Source: Bacteroidota bacterium
GTDB lineage: Bacteria > Bacteroidota > Ignavibacteria > Kryptoniales > JAKASW01
Direction: 5' to 3'
NCBI GenBank assembly: GCA_021812985.1
Contig: JAKAMG010000011.1
Span: 1 to 64,000, forward strand
Length of the DNA stretch: 64,000 nt
Shown here piece after piece: positions 9,342-18,711 of the stretch. How positions within the stretch are numbered: the first letter of the stretch is position 1; each line of letters begins with the position of its first letter. A model generated the notes under the pieces. The model searched no databases. It worked only from the letters and a program-made list of their open reading frames with translations, and was not told the DNA's origin. Position numbers and translations under genes: made by a program.

Positions 9342-10769
9342 TTACTTAGCCGTCTGCTTCACGATCCAGTCGCCAATAAGATCGAGAGCTTTCGGCGAAA
9401 TGTCTTCGGCTATTGTCCCGTACTCGAAGGGGGAACCTGTTTTCGCCTCCTGGAAGAGATGGTTGAGACCGGGGATTTCCACGACCCGGTAGTTCCCGCT
9501 CGATCCGCTCTTCAAGGCTTCCCTGACCGCGGGGAGATTTTCCTTCGGAGGGACCTGCAGGTCTTTGCTCCCCCAAATCGCGAGGACGGGACACCTGAGC
9601 TTCCTCAGCGCCGGACGTGGATCGTATGAGAGAAAGGTTCTGTACCATGGCGAAAGGAGCTCTCTGATCGACGCGTCGGCTTCAACTTCTGTCTCGCCAG
9701 CTTTCCCGGTCAGCAGAACCTTCAGCTCCCTCGCGGCCCTGGAGGAATCTTTCACACTCATCACGGTCTTAAGAATCCTGTTCTCGAGAGCGACGTTTGC
9801 ATTCACCGAGCTGTCGCTCATTCCTGATTCTCTGTCTATCGCGGCGATCTGGCTCAGAATGATCCTGTAACCCTGGACCCCCGGACCAGCCATGAGGACC
9901 ACGAACGCGACACTGCGAGATTCATTCGCGACCATAGGCGCGACCTCGCCTCCCTCACTGTGTCCAATGATTCCGATCTTCCTGTGGTCAATTTCCCTGA
10001 GACCAGCCAGGTACTCTACCCCGGCGAGCGCATCGGAGGCGAAATCTTCCGTTGTCGCGTCGGCATAATTGCCTGTCGACTTGCCGACCCCGCGTTTGTC
10101 ATACCTCAGTACGGCAATTCCGCGCGAAGCGAGATAATCGGCGATGGCCTTGAAGACGGCGTGCCCCGCAACCGTCTCATTCCTGTCGTTTCGTCCCGAC
10201 CCGGCAACTAGGAGAACCGCCGGCAACTTGCGTGTGGAATCAGGAAGCGTGAGTGTACCAGCCAACTCAACCCCTCCCTTCCTGTTCGGGAAGGTCACAT
10301 CCCTTGAGATATAACCGGTCTTCCTTGAAACCTCACCAGATTTATTATTCTTCGCCGCTTCATTCCCGCTCTTCTCAAACTGATTTTGGCGGGCGGGAAC
10401 GAAGAAGAGACCGGCAATCTTGAATGATTTGTCCAACACGATCTTCACGTCCAGCAGAGTCTTTTGAAACTTGCATGTCACGAGTACAATTCGATAGTTG
10501 CCATAGGCGAAACTGCTGTCCCCGACTATGCGCTCGAATTTTCCCGTCTGCCCGGCGAGTGAAGTCCATATCGCGCGCAACCTCTCAGGCGGTGCAGCCT
10601 TCGTCATCGTGCTGTCGAAGTATCCGGTCATTTCCTTGTACTTCCCCTCGCTAAACAGGGTTACCGCCTTGCGCGCGATTCCAGACTCTTTAGTTTCCGC
10701 GGCTTCAAGCGGCGACATCATCGCCATTAAGGCTATGCTCAGCATTGCCGCGATTGCAATTCTTTTCAT
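9342..10769 (-). CDS. Secreted alpha/beta hydrolase with N-terminal DUF3887-like domain
   Basis: 475 residues. An N-terminal signal peptide (MKRIAIAAMLSIALMAMMSP, cleavage after about residue 23) is followed by a domain of about 100 residues like DUF3887 (ARKAVTLFSEGKYKEMTGYF). From about residue 150 comes an alpha/beta hydrolase of the peptidase S9/acyl-peptidase-like group: LLVAGSGRNDRNE (oxyanion region), the nucleophile elbow GHSEGG with S271, and a late acid/His pair (WGSKDLQVP; GLNHLFQEA). Probably a periplasmic esterase or peptidase; the substrate is unknown. Confidence 0.85.
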   Translation of the reverse strand: MKRIAIAAMLSIALMAMMSPLEAAETKESGIARKAVTLFSEGKYKEMTGYFDSTMTKAAPPERLRAIWTSLAGQTGKFERIVGDSSFAYGNYRIVLVTCKFQKTLLDVKIVLDKSFKIAGLFFVPARQNQFEKSGNEAAKNNKSGEVSRKTGYISRDVTFPNRKGGVELAGTLTLPDSTRKLPAVLLVAGSGRNDRNETVAGHAVFKAIADYLASRGIAVLRYDKRGVGKSTGNYADATTEDFASDALAGVEYLAGLREIDHRKIGIIGHSEGGEVAPMVANESRSVAFVVLMAGPGVQGYRIILSQIAAIDRESGMSDSSVNANVALENRILKTVMSVKDSSRAARELKVLLTGKAGETEVEADASIRELLSPWYRTFLSYDPRPALRKLRCPVLAIWGSKDLQVPPKENLPAVREALKSGSSGNYRVVEIPGLNHLFQEAKTGSPFEYGTIAEDISPKALDLIGDWIVKQTAK

Positions 10770-11190
10770 AACTTTGTCCAGTTCACTTGTGAAAAGTCCT
10801 TCGTGATTTCTACATGTAAATTTAGCACCAATTCGTTAAATCACGTAACCCGGCGGGGCGTGGAGGGGGGGGGATGTACCTGAAAGAAATGGAAAACTAG
10901 TACAGTCGACATTCGAGGCGGCATCAGATCGTGAAAATAGAAAAAGGCGCCACCTGCTTCGAACTGTGGCTTGGATGGTTTGGTCTGTGGAGGCCTTATT
11001 TTGGTAGCAGCGCCTTTTTCCCCCGCGTCAGCGGGGTAACCCCTGTCTTGTTGTAATAATCTAACGAGGGAATATTAAGCTAATGTGAAGCTGGGTTTAA
11101 TATGAGGATAACTTTGCTGGGATCAACAAATAACGGCAGGGATCGTGGGCGCTCGAAACTCTCTCTTCTCCCCGCATTGCCACTCCAACC
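10770..11190. other. 421-bp gap carrying a structured inverted-repeat element
   Basis: No gene is recognisable. It contains a 9-G run at 10865-10873 and the inverted-repeat element at 10940-11036 listed separately. Both flanking genes are on the minus strand, so it is the 3' region of the 11191-11610 gene and the 5' region of the hydrolase gene. Confidence 0.5.
10940..11036 (-). other. Structured inverted-repeat element: terminator or small RNA candidate
   Basis: A perfect 11-bp inverted repeat, GAAAAAGGCGC at 10940-10950 and GCGCCTTTTTC at 11010-11020, encloses 59 bp. Inside one arm, GCCAC (10949-10953) and GTGGC (10966-10970) form another stem that on the minus strand sits directly before a T5 run. 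That is a normal intrinsic-terminator arrangement. Next to it is a tight hairpin, CCCCGC-GTCA-GCGGGG, at 11021-11036. The two alternative pairings resemble an attenuator or a short structured RNA read leftwards. A simple bidirectional terminator is the plain alternative. Confidence 0.45.
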
Positions 11191-11610
11191 CTACCGCCTT
11201 CCTCTCCCTTTTCCCCTTCGCTTCTCTTCAGTGGCAGGCATATGTCTCTTGTAGACCAGGCCGTTCGCCCACACACCGATTATGACGAGGAAACCCGCGG
11301 CAATCAGCCAAAGGTATTGAAACCAACCGCCAGCCAGCATGACGAGGAGTCCGAGCGAACGGGCCGTGTCAGCGCCGCGCCCCATGTAGCGCTTGACGTA
11401 CTTGCCTAACTTTGACTGCTTCTCTTTTTCAAAATCCATCAGCCTTATCATGAAGAACGAGATGGCGAGCGGGGGGATGAATGCTATCACGAGACCGACG
11501 ACGATTTGTCGCTGCCACAAGAAGTAAACGCCAAGGAAGGCGGCGATCACATCGGTAAAAATCTTAAAGGGGTGAATCTGGTGATAAAGTGTTTTGTCGA
11601 TTATGTTCAA
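11191..11610 (-). CDS. Small membrane protein of unknown function
   Basis: 139 residues from a TTG at 11610, 19 bp after the hflX stop and probably translated from the same mRNA. Four likely membrane helices: about 20-33 (DVIAAFLGVYFLW), 35-55 (IVVGLVIAFIPPLAISFFMI), 87-99 and 101-117 (LWLIAAGFLVIIGVW). The C-terminus is a very basic tail (EEKRRGKGRGRR). I do not recognise a family. Confidence 0.6.
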   Translation of the reverse strand: MNIIDKTLYHQIHPFKIFTDVIAAFLGVYFLWQRQIVVGLVIAFIPPLAISFFMIRLMDFEKEKQSKLGKYVKRYMGRGADTARSLGLLVMLAGGWFQYLWLIAAGFLVIIGVWANGLVYKRHMPATEEKRRGKGRGRR

Positions 11611-11629
11611 CGGTTCACCGGCATAATTG

Positions 11630-12892
11630 TCAGGCGTAGATTTCGCGCTTGAGTCTCTCCCAGTCCTTTTTCCTCATGCGAACTTTGAGGTGAAGGCTGT
11701 CAGGGTATTCATTCTCCTGAACGAACTCGGCCACCGATAGGATCTTGGCGAGTTTCTCGGACTGAGTCGGTTTTATCCTGAAAGATTTCTCGACGATATC
11801 GGACCCCATCATCTCAAGCATTCGTTCCTTAAGTTGGCTAAGATTGATGTGCCTCTCGGCAGAAATCGCGACAGAGCCGCCATTATACTCATTGAGAACG
11901 CTTCGTACGACACCGAATTCATTTACTCTGTCCACCTTGTTAAAGACCAGAAGTATCGGCTTGTCGCTGCAACCGAGCTGGCGAAGCGTTTCGTCGACAA
12001 CTTCTATCTGTTCCCGGAATGCGGGGCTTGAAATGTCGATGACGTGGAGGATGTAATCTGCGAAGGCTACCTCTTCAAGCGTAGACTTGAACGACGCCAC
12101 GAGGTCGGGAGGAAGCTTGCGTATGAAACCGACTGTGTCTACGAGGAGGCACTGAATCGAATTGCTCAGGAAGGCCTTTCGAGTGAATGTGTCTAGCGTG
12201 GCAAAGAGCCTGTTCTCGACAAATGTTTCGGCACCGCTGAGAGCGTTGATGAGGGTAGACTTTCCGGCGTTCGTGTAACCGACGAGCGCAAACTTCGGGA
12301 GCTCACTCCGCCGCGCCCTTCTCAGCTCCCGCTGCCCTGATATTGCGTCGAGCTTCTGGCGTAGAGCCGAAATCCTTTTTTTGATTACCCTGCGGTCAAC
12401 TTCAATCTGCTTTTCACCCGGCCCCCTCGTCCCTATGACTCCGTATTGCTTCGAGAAATGCTGCCATTGGCCTGCAAGTCGCGACATATTGTACTTGAGT
12501 TGGGCCATCTCCACCTGCAGCTTCGCTTCACGCGTCCTTGCACGAAACCCGAATATATCGAGTATGAGACCGCTTCTGTCGAGAACGCGCCTGTTAATGA
12601 CCCCTTCAAGATTCCTGATCTGGACGCCCGTCAGATCGTCGTCGAATATGACGAGATTTATCTTTTCGGACTCGCATATTCCCCTGATCTCCTCTGCCTT
12701 CCCTTTCCCAACAAAGTACGCCGGGTCAGGAGACTGTCTTTCCTGAAAAACCGTTCTTACCACCTTCGCGCCGGCGGTATCGGCGAGAAGAACAACTTCG
12801 TTGACATACTCGTCGACGTGCTCGCGCTCATCGTTTCTGAACACAACCCCAACGACAAGCGCCCGATCAAACTTATCGTCTGTAGAGATCAA
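11630..12892 (-). CDS. hflX: GTPase HflX
   Basis: Ribosome-associated GTPase implicated in splitting stalled ribosomes. 420 residues. An N-terminal HflX domain with the glycine-rich linker (TRGPGEKQIEVDRR) is followed by the G domain: G1 GYTNAGKST, the switch I region ENRLFATLDT, G3 DTVGFIRKLP and G4 FNKVD. The frame begins with TTG 12892 (ISTDDKFDRALVVGV), a plausible N-terminus for the family. It is followed closely by the membrane protein gene at 11191-11610. Confidence 0.95.
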   Translation of the reverse strand: MISTDDKFDRALVVGVVFRNDEREHVDEYVNEVVLLADTAGAKVVRTVFQERQSPDPAYFVGKGKAEEIRGICESEKINLVIFDDDLTGVQIRNLEGVINRRVLDRSGLILDIFGFRARTREAKLQVEMAQLKYNMSRLAGQWQHFSKQYGVIGTRGPGEKQIEVDRRVIKKRISALRQKLDAISGQRELRRARRSELPKFALVGYTNAGKSTLINALSGAETFVENRLFATLDTFTRKAFLSNSIQCLLVDTVGFIRKLPPDLVASFKSTLEEVAFADYILHVIDISSPAFREQIEVVDETLRQLGCSDKPILLVFNKVDRVNEFGVVRSVLNEYNGGSVAISAERHINLSQLKERMLEMMGSDIVEKSFRIKPTQSEKLAKILSVAEFVQENEYPDSLHLKVRMRKKDWERLKREIYA

Positions 12893-12952
12893 TTGAGTTT
12901 ATCACACCTCGCTTCTTGGGTCATCGATTTCAGATAAATATAAGACTACTTC

Positions 12953-15040
12953 CTAAATAGTTTTCATCCTGGAGACGAAAATCTCCGCGACGAGGAAAAT
13001 CAAGGCGGCGGCGGCGAAGAAGGAAGACAAGTCGTCACCAAGCCTGAGCTTATCAATCGACGCCATCGCATTCTTATCAGCATCTAAGATGTAAACGTTC
13101 TTTTCCGAAAAGCCGAGCTTCCTGGCATAAGAAACGATCTCCGCGTCCGATGCCTGAGACAGGTCCGATTCCCGCGGATCCACGTTGACGGATATCATAC
13201 AGAGTGTGTCAGGATCAACAAGGGTGTACGTGCCAGACGCTGCTAGGTCCTTGAAATCAAACCGTGCTTCCGATCCGACGTAACGCGGGACCGCCTCGGT
13301 CCGGTTTCCGCCGGGAGAGATAAGCGCCGCAGCCTTGATCCCTCCGGCGGGGTAAACGTATTGGACTTCCTCCCCGGCGTATATCTGAATCGGCCTGCGG
13401 CTGACTGCAGCGGAATAAAACAGCGCCCGCTGGATGACAACCGGGAAGAACGGGGATTCAGTGAAGTTGGAGGAGGAAGTATCCGCCGCGCATGCAACGA
13501 CGAAAGCATATCCGTTTCCCACTTCCCTGCTCAGCAGGAAGGGAGAGGCGGAGGCGCTCATCAAAGTATGCGCAAAGGGATTCGACCGTATTACCGCTGC
13601 CGAGTAAATCTTCGTGAGGAGCTGGTTACTTATCTGGTCGGGACTTTCGTTGGAGGAAAATATCCCCGAGAAGAAACTGTTGTTCGCGTCGATCCGGTCG
13701 AGGCTCATGAAACCGGACTTCCCTCCGGAGAATTCCCCGGACACGCTTCCGATTCCCATACCTTTCACGATGGAATTGAACGAAGCGGCTCCGCCCACCG
13801 AGGGGGCAAACAGGATTACGCCGCCGCCGTTGCGTGCGAATCTCTCCACCTTAGACGCGAATTCCGCATCGGACGAGGCCGAATTCGCGGGGTACGACTC
13901 AACCACGACGACATCGACGCCGGCCAAATTCGAGTAGACAAATTGAGAGGGAGTGGCAACTTTTGTATCGATGACTGTAGACGTATCCATCACCGCCTGC
14001 GCGGCACTTAGCACGTAGTCGCCTTCGTTATCGGCGGAGCTCACGATCACGACGTTCAATCCCCTGATCGCATAGAAAGAGAAATAGTACCTGTTGTCGT
14101 CCTGGAGCGAATTGTCATCGAGCTGAACGACACCGGTGTGATAGCCACTCGCCGGCTCGGTGAACGATAGCCTGACGCTTTTCGAAAGCCCTGCCGGCGC
14201 ATCGACAGACGACTGTGCAACCTTCCTTCCGTCAAGGTAAAGACTTACCACGATGCCGCTCTTATCGGAACCGCCGTTGTTCGTGACTGTGGCTTCGACC
14301 TGAGAAGCTGAGTTCGCCACTACAACCGGATTGACAAACTTCACCGACGAGACGGAAAGGTTGTCATTGGGGGACTTCTCCGTGCGAAGGAAGAATATTC
14401 TGGTATTCGCCGGCTGGACTGTGGCAGCAGCGGCGGCAAACTCGCTCTTCTGCATGTCCCCCACCAGATAGATCTCCTTGTCAGCGAAGCCGGAATTGCT
14501 GAGCTCGCGAAGGGCCCCGTCGATAGATGCCGAGTAGCTTCCGCTGACTTCCGACGGTTGCGACCGGACGACCCGGGTCGCGAGTAATTTTCCGTCCGTG
14601 GTCAAAACAGTACCCGCAGTGTCTGACCATCTCGAAGTAAGGATCAGGCCCGCCGCATTCCCATGGCTCCGTGACCCGAGTATGGCGGCGGCAGTCACAC
14701 GTATCTGCGACCATATCTCGCCGTATTCGTTTCGTGCCGTGGTGGAGGGAGAATTGTCTACAATCACAACCGACGATGTGCGCGGATTCGTGCCGAGGAA
14801 TCCCTTTATCGCGGGACGGGAAAAAGCCATGACTATGGACGCGATGGCGAGGGTGCGGAGAATAAGGAGAAGGTAATCCCGCAGCTTGACACGCCTGGCA
14901 GATGCGTGCTGGATCTCCTTGAGAAACCTGATCGAGGAAAAATCCACTTGCCTCAGCTTCTTCAGCTGAAGGAGGTGAATCAATATGGGTATCCCGGCCG
15001 CGACCAGCCCGATGAGGACGAGCGGGTTCAGAAAGGTCAT
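12953..15040 (-). CDS. BatA-type membrane protein with VWA-like region
   Basis: 695 residues. It starts with the double-transmembrane BatA N-terminal domain (MTFLNPLVLIGLVAAGIPIL, then IHLLQLKKLRQVDFSSIRFL), followed by a second helix and a von Willebrand A-like region (VVIVDNSPSTT at about 93-103). A long, beta-rich periplasmic part follows with a CARDB-like stretch (VTNNGGSDKSGIVVSLYLDG), and a last membrane helix ends at ISRMKTI-like residues. Proteins of this kind are common in the FCB group, often beside MoxR/Bat genes; those partners are absent here. Its ATG overlaps the stop of the adenosyltransferase gene by 4 bp. Confidence 0.82.
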   Translation of the reverse strand: MTFLNPLVLIGLVAAGIPILIHLLQLKKLRQVDFSSIRFLKEIQHASARRVKLRDYLLLILRTLAIASIVMAFSRPAIKGFLGTNPRTSSVVIVDNSPSTTARNEYGEIWSQIRVTAAAILGSRSHGNAAGLILTSRWSDTAGTVLTTDGKLLATRVVRSQPSEVSGSYSASIDGALRELSNSGFADKEIYLVGDMQKSEFAAAAATVQPANTRIFFLRTEKSPNDNLSVSSVKFVNPVVVANSASQVEATVTNNGGSDKSGIVVSLYLDGRKVAQSSVDAPAGLSKSVRLSFTEPASGYHTGVVQLDDNSLQDDNRYYFSFYAIRGLNVVIVSSADNEGDYVLSAAQAVMDTSTVIDTKVATPSQFVYSNLAGVDVVVVESYPANSASSDAEFASKVERFARNGGGVILFAPSVGGAASFNSIVKGMGIGSVSGEFSGGKSGFMSLDRIDANNSFFSGIFSSNESPDQISNQLLTKIYSAAVIRSNPFAHTLMSASASPFLLSREVGNGYAFVVACAADTSSSNFTESPFFPVVIQRALFYSAAVSRRPIQIYAGEEVQYVYPAGGIKAAALISPGGNRTEAVPRYVGSEARFDFKDLAASGTYTLVDPDTLCMISVNVDPRESDLSQASDAEIVSYARKLGFSEKNVYILDADKNAMASIDKLRLGDDLSSFFAAAALIFLVAEIFVSRMKTI

Positions 15041-15603
15041 CGGCGGGAGTCAGGTTCCGGTCGCGTCCTCCAGGGAATCTCTGGGACGTTCCCGGCCTTG
15101 TTTGCGTATCTCGCGAGCATGAAGAGGTAGTCAGAGAGTCGGTTGAGGTAAACAAGGGTATCTTCCGAAATTTTCTCGCTTTTCCTGAGCGTGACAACAC
15201 GACGCTCCGCCCTCCGGCAGACGGTGCGTGCCTGGTGGAGGAGCGCCGCAGACTTTGACCCGCCCGGGAGGACGAATGATCTCAGCGGCTCCAGTCTTTC
15301 CTCCAGCTCATCGATATGGTTTTCCAAGGCTGCCGCGTCGGCAGCGGAAATCCTCTTCACTGAGACATTCGGTATACCCGTCGGGGTAGCCAGGTCAGCC
15401 CCGAGCACGAAGAGCGTGTCCTGCACTTCTCCGAGGAGGGAATCAATCTCATCATTTTCGTTGAATGCTCGGGCGGTCCCGATGAGCGCGTTGAGCTCGT
15501 CAACCGTTCCATAGGCTTCGATCCGGATCTGGTCTTTCGACACGCGGCCGCCGCCAAACAGCGCCGTCTCTCCATTGTCTCCGGTCTTCGTGTAAATCTT
15601 CAA
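15037..15603 (-). CDS. ATP:cob(I)alamin adenosyltransferase, PduO type
   Basis: Makes adenosylcobalamin by adenosylating cob(I)alamin. 188 residues, normal for the PduO/MMAB family. Landmarks: MKIYTKTGDNGETALFGG at the N-terminus, RIEAYGTVDELNALIG, and the conserved helix HQARTVCRRAERRVV with VYLNRLSDYLFMLARY. ATGA overlaps link it to both neighbours. A user of its product is present elsewhere in the window: a methylmalonyl-CoA-mutase-type B12 subunit at 44529-44975. Confidence 0.95.
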   Translation of the reverse strand: MKIYTKTGDNGETALFGGGRVSKDQIRIEAYGTVDELNALIGTARAFNENDEIDSLLGEVQDTLFVLGADLATPTGIPNVSVKRISAADAAALENHIDELEERLEPLRSFVLPGGSKSAALLHQARTVCRRAERRVVTLRKSEKISEDTLVYLNRLSDYLFMLARYANKAGNVPEIPWRTRPEPDSRR

Positions 15604-16460
15604 AAAGCTATCAGCCTTTCAAGCTCGATCGAGAGTTCCATTAATACGTTAGCTCTCGGCTGCTCGTCTATGGCGGAGAAGGCCCTGGCAAGGTTTCTGC
15701 AGCTTCTGGCGATTATCTCAAGATCGGAAGATGCCTTCAGAAAACGTGATTCAAATGTGAATCCCATGTCGTTTATGGAATTCTCCGCATCCTTCCTCGA
15801 CATTACCCTACCACCATTAAAGACATCGACGTAAAACTCTTTCCCTTCGAGGACAAACTTGACGAGGAAATGAGCGGGAGCGCCGACTCCGAATATAGGG
15901 AGGTTGATCCTCCTGCCGACAAGGAGATACACTATCCCGAGAGATATCGGTATGCCGCGACGCGTCTCGAGCACGCGGTGAAGTATGCTGTTGTCGGGAT
16001 TGTAATAGTCGCGCGAGTTGCCCGCGAAACCCATCTCGTTCAGGAAGAAATCGTTGACCCTCTGGACGATTTCATATGGATCCTCGGCGCCGGCGATTCG
16101 CCCCCTGAGCTCGTTGGCCAGGTCGTTCAGCGCAGACTCTATTTCGGCGAAATCGACATGTGGATAAAGAGGCTTTGCAAGGAGGAAGAGGGCACGCTCG
16201 AGAGTGAAGTCGGAACCGGAGACGAAATCGAGGAGCCGGTCATACTCGCGCTGGAGCTTGTCTAGATGTATTCTCGAAACGAGGTTTTCGATTCTCCTCC
16301 TCGTCCCGGCATCCGCCGAATCCATTTCGAGTTCCAGCATTCGCGCCGTCTCGTCTCCACCGTGGAGAAGTTCCTTCTCGACCGCCGCGAATACCTGTGG
16401 GTCCTCGTCGTCAAGGAGTTTCATCAAAGCCTTGAATTTCAGATCGGGTTCCGGTTTCAT
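15600..16460 (-). CDS. SirB1-type transglutaminase-like protein
   Basis: 286 residues. The core region carries the Transglut_core2/SirB1 signature: FAGNSRDYYNPDNSILHRVL, TRRGIPISLGIVYLLVGRR and GAPAHFLVKF. An N-terminal helical part has armadillo/HEAT-like character. The family is widespread and its biochemical role is not established. It overlaps the adenosyltransferase start by 4 bp and follows the LOG gene by 13 bp. Confidence 0.85.
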   Translation of the reverse strand: MKPEPDLKFKALMKLLDDEDPQVFAAVEKELLHGGDETARMLELEMDSADAGTRRRIENLVSRIHLDKLQREYDRLLDFVSGSDFTLERALFLLAKPLYPHVDFAEIESALNDLANELRGRIAGAEDPYEIVQRVNDFFLNEMGFAGNSRDYYNPDNSILHRVLETRRGIPISLGIVYLLVGRRINLPIFGVGAPAHFLVKFVLEGKEFYVDVFNGGRVMSRKDAENSINDMGFTFESRFLKASSDLEIIARSCRNLARAFSAIDEQPRANVLMELSIELERLIAF

Positions 16461-16473
16461 CTGACCATCCGCT

Positions 16474-17346
16474 TCATTTTAGGCCGTAGTTCTTCCTTAT
16501 GCCGTGAGTCAGGAAATTAAAAGCCGTCTCGGGATCGTCGGCGAACGAGATCCATTTCATGTCTGAACGGTCGATAGCCCCGGCATCGACAAGGGCTTCA
16601 AAATTGAGCACCTTCTTCCAGTATGAAGTGCCGTAGATAAGAATCGTCATCTTCTTCCTGATCTTGCCGGTCTGAAGGAGTGTCAGGACTTCCATAAGCT
16701 CGTCCATCGTTCCGAAGCCCCCCGGGAAAACGACCAGCGCCTTCGCGAGGTAAACGAACCAGAATTTCCTCATGAAGAAGTAGTGGAACTCGAAGTTAAG
16801 TTCGGGAGAGATGTAAGGATTGGGAAACTGTTCGTGAGGAAGCGAAATGTTCAGGCCTATAGAGAGTCCTTTGGCACGGGTGGCCCCCTTGTTGGCGGCC
16901 TGCATTATGCCGGGTCCGCCGCCGGAGCACACGACGAACCTCTGCTCACCGCCTTTGCTGATCTTCTTGGACCAATTGGTGAGCAACTCGCTGAGCTTGA
17001 CGGCATCTTCGTAGTAGCGCGCCATCGCGACTCCGGACTCCGCGTTCCTGAATTCATCGCGGAGCTTCTTCAATGCACCTCCGCCGACTTTTCGGCGTTC
17101 GGCGTTACCGAGCCTCGATTTCGCATCCGACAGTCTGGCGCGCGCGTCAGCCATGGAGCTTATCCTCGCCGAGCCGAAAAAGACCACCGTATCCTTTATC
17201 TGCTGCCTCCTGAAACGAGTCTGAGGCTCCAGATATTCCGAAAGAATCCTTACCACCCGCGCACTCGGGCTGTTCAGGAACTCGATGTTCTTGTAAGCTT
17301 TCTCCGGGATTTTCGTGCTCTTCGCGGTAGATTTTTTCGCCGGCAT
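16474..17346 (-). CDS. LOG-family (TIGR00730) Rossmann-fold protein
   Basis: 290 residues. The LOG motifs are present: CSGGGPGIMQAANKGA and FPGGFGTMDELMEVLTLLQ. Proteins of this family hydrolyse nucleoside 5'-monophosphates to free base and ribose 5-phosphate (cytokinin-activating type) or act on related nucleotides. They are often misnamed lysine decarboxylases. The N-terminal half has an extra helical insertion (about 75-110: RLSDAKSRLGNAERRK) typical of the longer bacterial subgroup. It may share a transcript with the SirB1-type gene. Confidence 0.9.
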   Translation of the reverse strand: MPAKKSTAKSTKIPEKAYKNIEFLNSPSARVVRILSEYLEPQTRFRRQQIKDTVVFFGSARISSMADARARLSDAKSRLGNAERRKVGGGALKKLRDEFRNAESGVAMARYYEDAVKLSELLTNWSKKISKGGEQRFVVCSGGGPGIMQAANKGATRAKGLSIGLNISLPHEQFPNPYISPELNFEFHYFFMRKFWFVYLAKALVVFPGGFGTMDELMEVLTLLQTGKIRKKMTILIYGTSYWKKVLNFEALVDAGAIDRSDMKWISFADDPETAFNFLTHGIRKNYGLK

Positions 17347-17405
17347 TTACCTCCGATTGGTCAGATTTAAAATCAATGTGGCAAGACTCGTCGAGAAAGG
17401 AATCG

Positions 17406-18158
17406 TCACAGCACCGCTCTCCCGCCGTCGACAAGGAGTATCTCTCCCGTCACGTAATCTGCATGTGCAAGATATAGAAGCGCGGAGACTATATCACCAG
17501 CCTCGCCGTATTTCTGCAGCGGTATTTTCTTTTCCTCTATATGCCTGATCTCGTCAGACTCCTCACCCGGTATGATAATAGTCCCCGGCGCGATGGCGTT
17601 GACGGTTATCTTCGGCGCGAGGGCCTTTGAAAGTGACTTGGTAAGCATAACGACGCCGGCCTTGGCGACATTGTATGCTACGAAATCTGGCCAGGCCTGA
17701 AAACCTCCGAGCGATGCAAAGTTGACGATCTTGCCGCCGTGCTGTTCCATTATCCTTGCCGCTGCGCGGGCGCAGTAGAACTGCCCAGTGAGGTTTGTGC
17801 CGAGGACATAATCCCAAAGGCCATCGGATATGTCAGCGAACTTCTTCGGCGGCGGGAATATGGCCGCGTTGTTGACGAGCAGGTCAAGCCTCCCAAAATG
17901 GCCGAAGGCCTGGTTGAACATGGCCTCGACTTCAGTCGAACTCGTGATGTCAGCTTTTACACTGATGACATCCGCGCCTAGGGATTTGATTTCCCTAACG
18001 GTCTCGTTTGCCTCTTTGGCAGAGTGCGCGTAGTTTACCACCACATTCCATCCGTCACGGGCGAGGGCCAGCGCGGACTGCCGCCCCAATCTTCTCCCGC
18101 TCCCCGTTACGAGGGCGACCTTCCTGTCTTTCTTATCTCCCTGCTTTATCGCCATCAT
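17406..18158 (-). CDS. Short-chain dehydrogenase/reductase (pteridine-reductase-like)
   Basis: 250 residues, classical SDR. Cofactor site TGSGRRLGRQSALALA with R residues suited to NADPH, NNAAIFPP, the catalytic YNVAK, and the late segment VTGEILLVDGG. The arginine-bearing glycine motif GSGRRLG is seen in FolM/PTR1-type reductases of dihydropterins. That assignment is likely but not certain. The stop of the upstream fRMsr-type gene is 3 bp away, so the two are one unit. Confidence 0.85.
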   Translation of the reverse strand: MMAIKQGDKKDRKVALVTGSGRRLGRQSALALARDGWNVVVNYAHSAKEANETVREIKSLGADVISVKADITSSTEVEAMFNQAFGHFGRLDLLVNNAAIFPPPKKFADISDGLWDYVLGTNLTGQFYCARAAARIMEQHGGKIVNFASLGGFQAWPDFVAYNVAKAGVVMLTKSLSKALAPKITVNAIAPGTIIIPGEESDEIRHIEEKKIPLQKYGEAGDIVSALLYLAHADYVTGEILLVDGGRAVL

Positions 18159-18161
18159 CTC

Positions 18162-18656
18162 TCAAACTGCCGACGCGTGAAGACGTTCCACTATCCTCGC
18201 GACGCGTTGGAGGTTGTCTGCATCGACCGAGTCGAACGAGTTGTATTCGGAGCTGTCCAGGTCGAGCACACCGAACGCCTCGTCGCCTTTCAGTAGGGGA
18301 ACGACAATTTCGCTCCTCGAGTCAGGATCGCAGTAAATGTGTCCCGGGAACTCAGCCACGTTTGGCACCACGATGGTCTTTCTGCGAGCCGCCGCCGTGC
18401 CGCATACTCCACTTCCGACTCTTATCCTCGTGCAGGCGACCTTCCCCTGGAATGGTCCGACGACGAGTTCCCCATTCTTCATGAAATAAAATCCGACCCA
18501 TGAAGCGTACGGAAGGGCCTGCTTGAGGGCCGCGGCCAGGTTCGCTGTGTTTGCTATGAAATCGGCCTCTCCCGAGACAAGAGACTCCAGCTGTGGAAGG
18601 AGCTCGGAGTAAACCCCCGATTTCCCTTCAGTCGCGGTTATCTTTAACTGTTCCAT
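18162..18656 (-). CDS. GAF-domain free methionine-(R)-sulfoxide reductase type protein
   Basis: 164 residues, essentially one GAF domain. The three cysteines of the fRMsr family are in place: VACTRI, GVCGTA and HIYCDPDSRSEIVVP. The N-terminal signature ASWVGFYFMKNGELVVGPFQG also fits. The enzyme reduces free L-methionine-(R)-sulfoxide with thioredoxin-type donors. It sits with an SDR and a YgfZ-like gene. Confidence 0.9.
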   Translation of the reverse strand: MEQLKITATEGKSGVYSELLPQLESLVSGEADFIANTANLAAALKQALPYASWVGFYFMKNGELVVGPFQGKVACTRIRVGSGVCGTAAARRKTIVVPNVAEFPGHIYCDPDSRSEIVVPLLKGDEAFGVLDLDSSEYNSFDSVDADNLQRVARIVERLHASAV

Positions 18657-18711
18657 AATCTATTAAATCCGATTCAACACTGGCACTCTCGTGTTCTCCA
18701 TGACGGCCTGT

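Noticed and set aside
10959..10966. TTCGAACT resembling a tRNA T-arm
   Set aside because: No acceptor stem, anticodon arm or D arm can be drawn around it; it is part of the inverted-repeat element.
14481..15200. 239-codon open frame on the minus strand
   Set aside because: Shifted frame over the start of the BatA-type gene and the end of the adenosyltransferase gene, both clear families.
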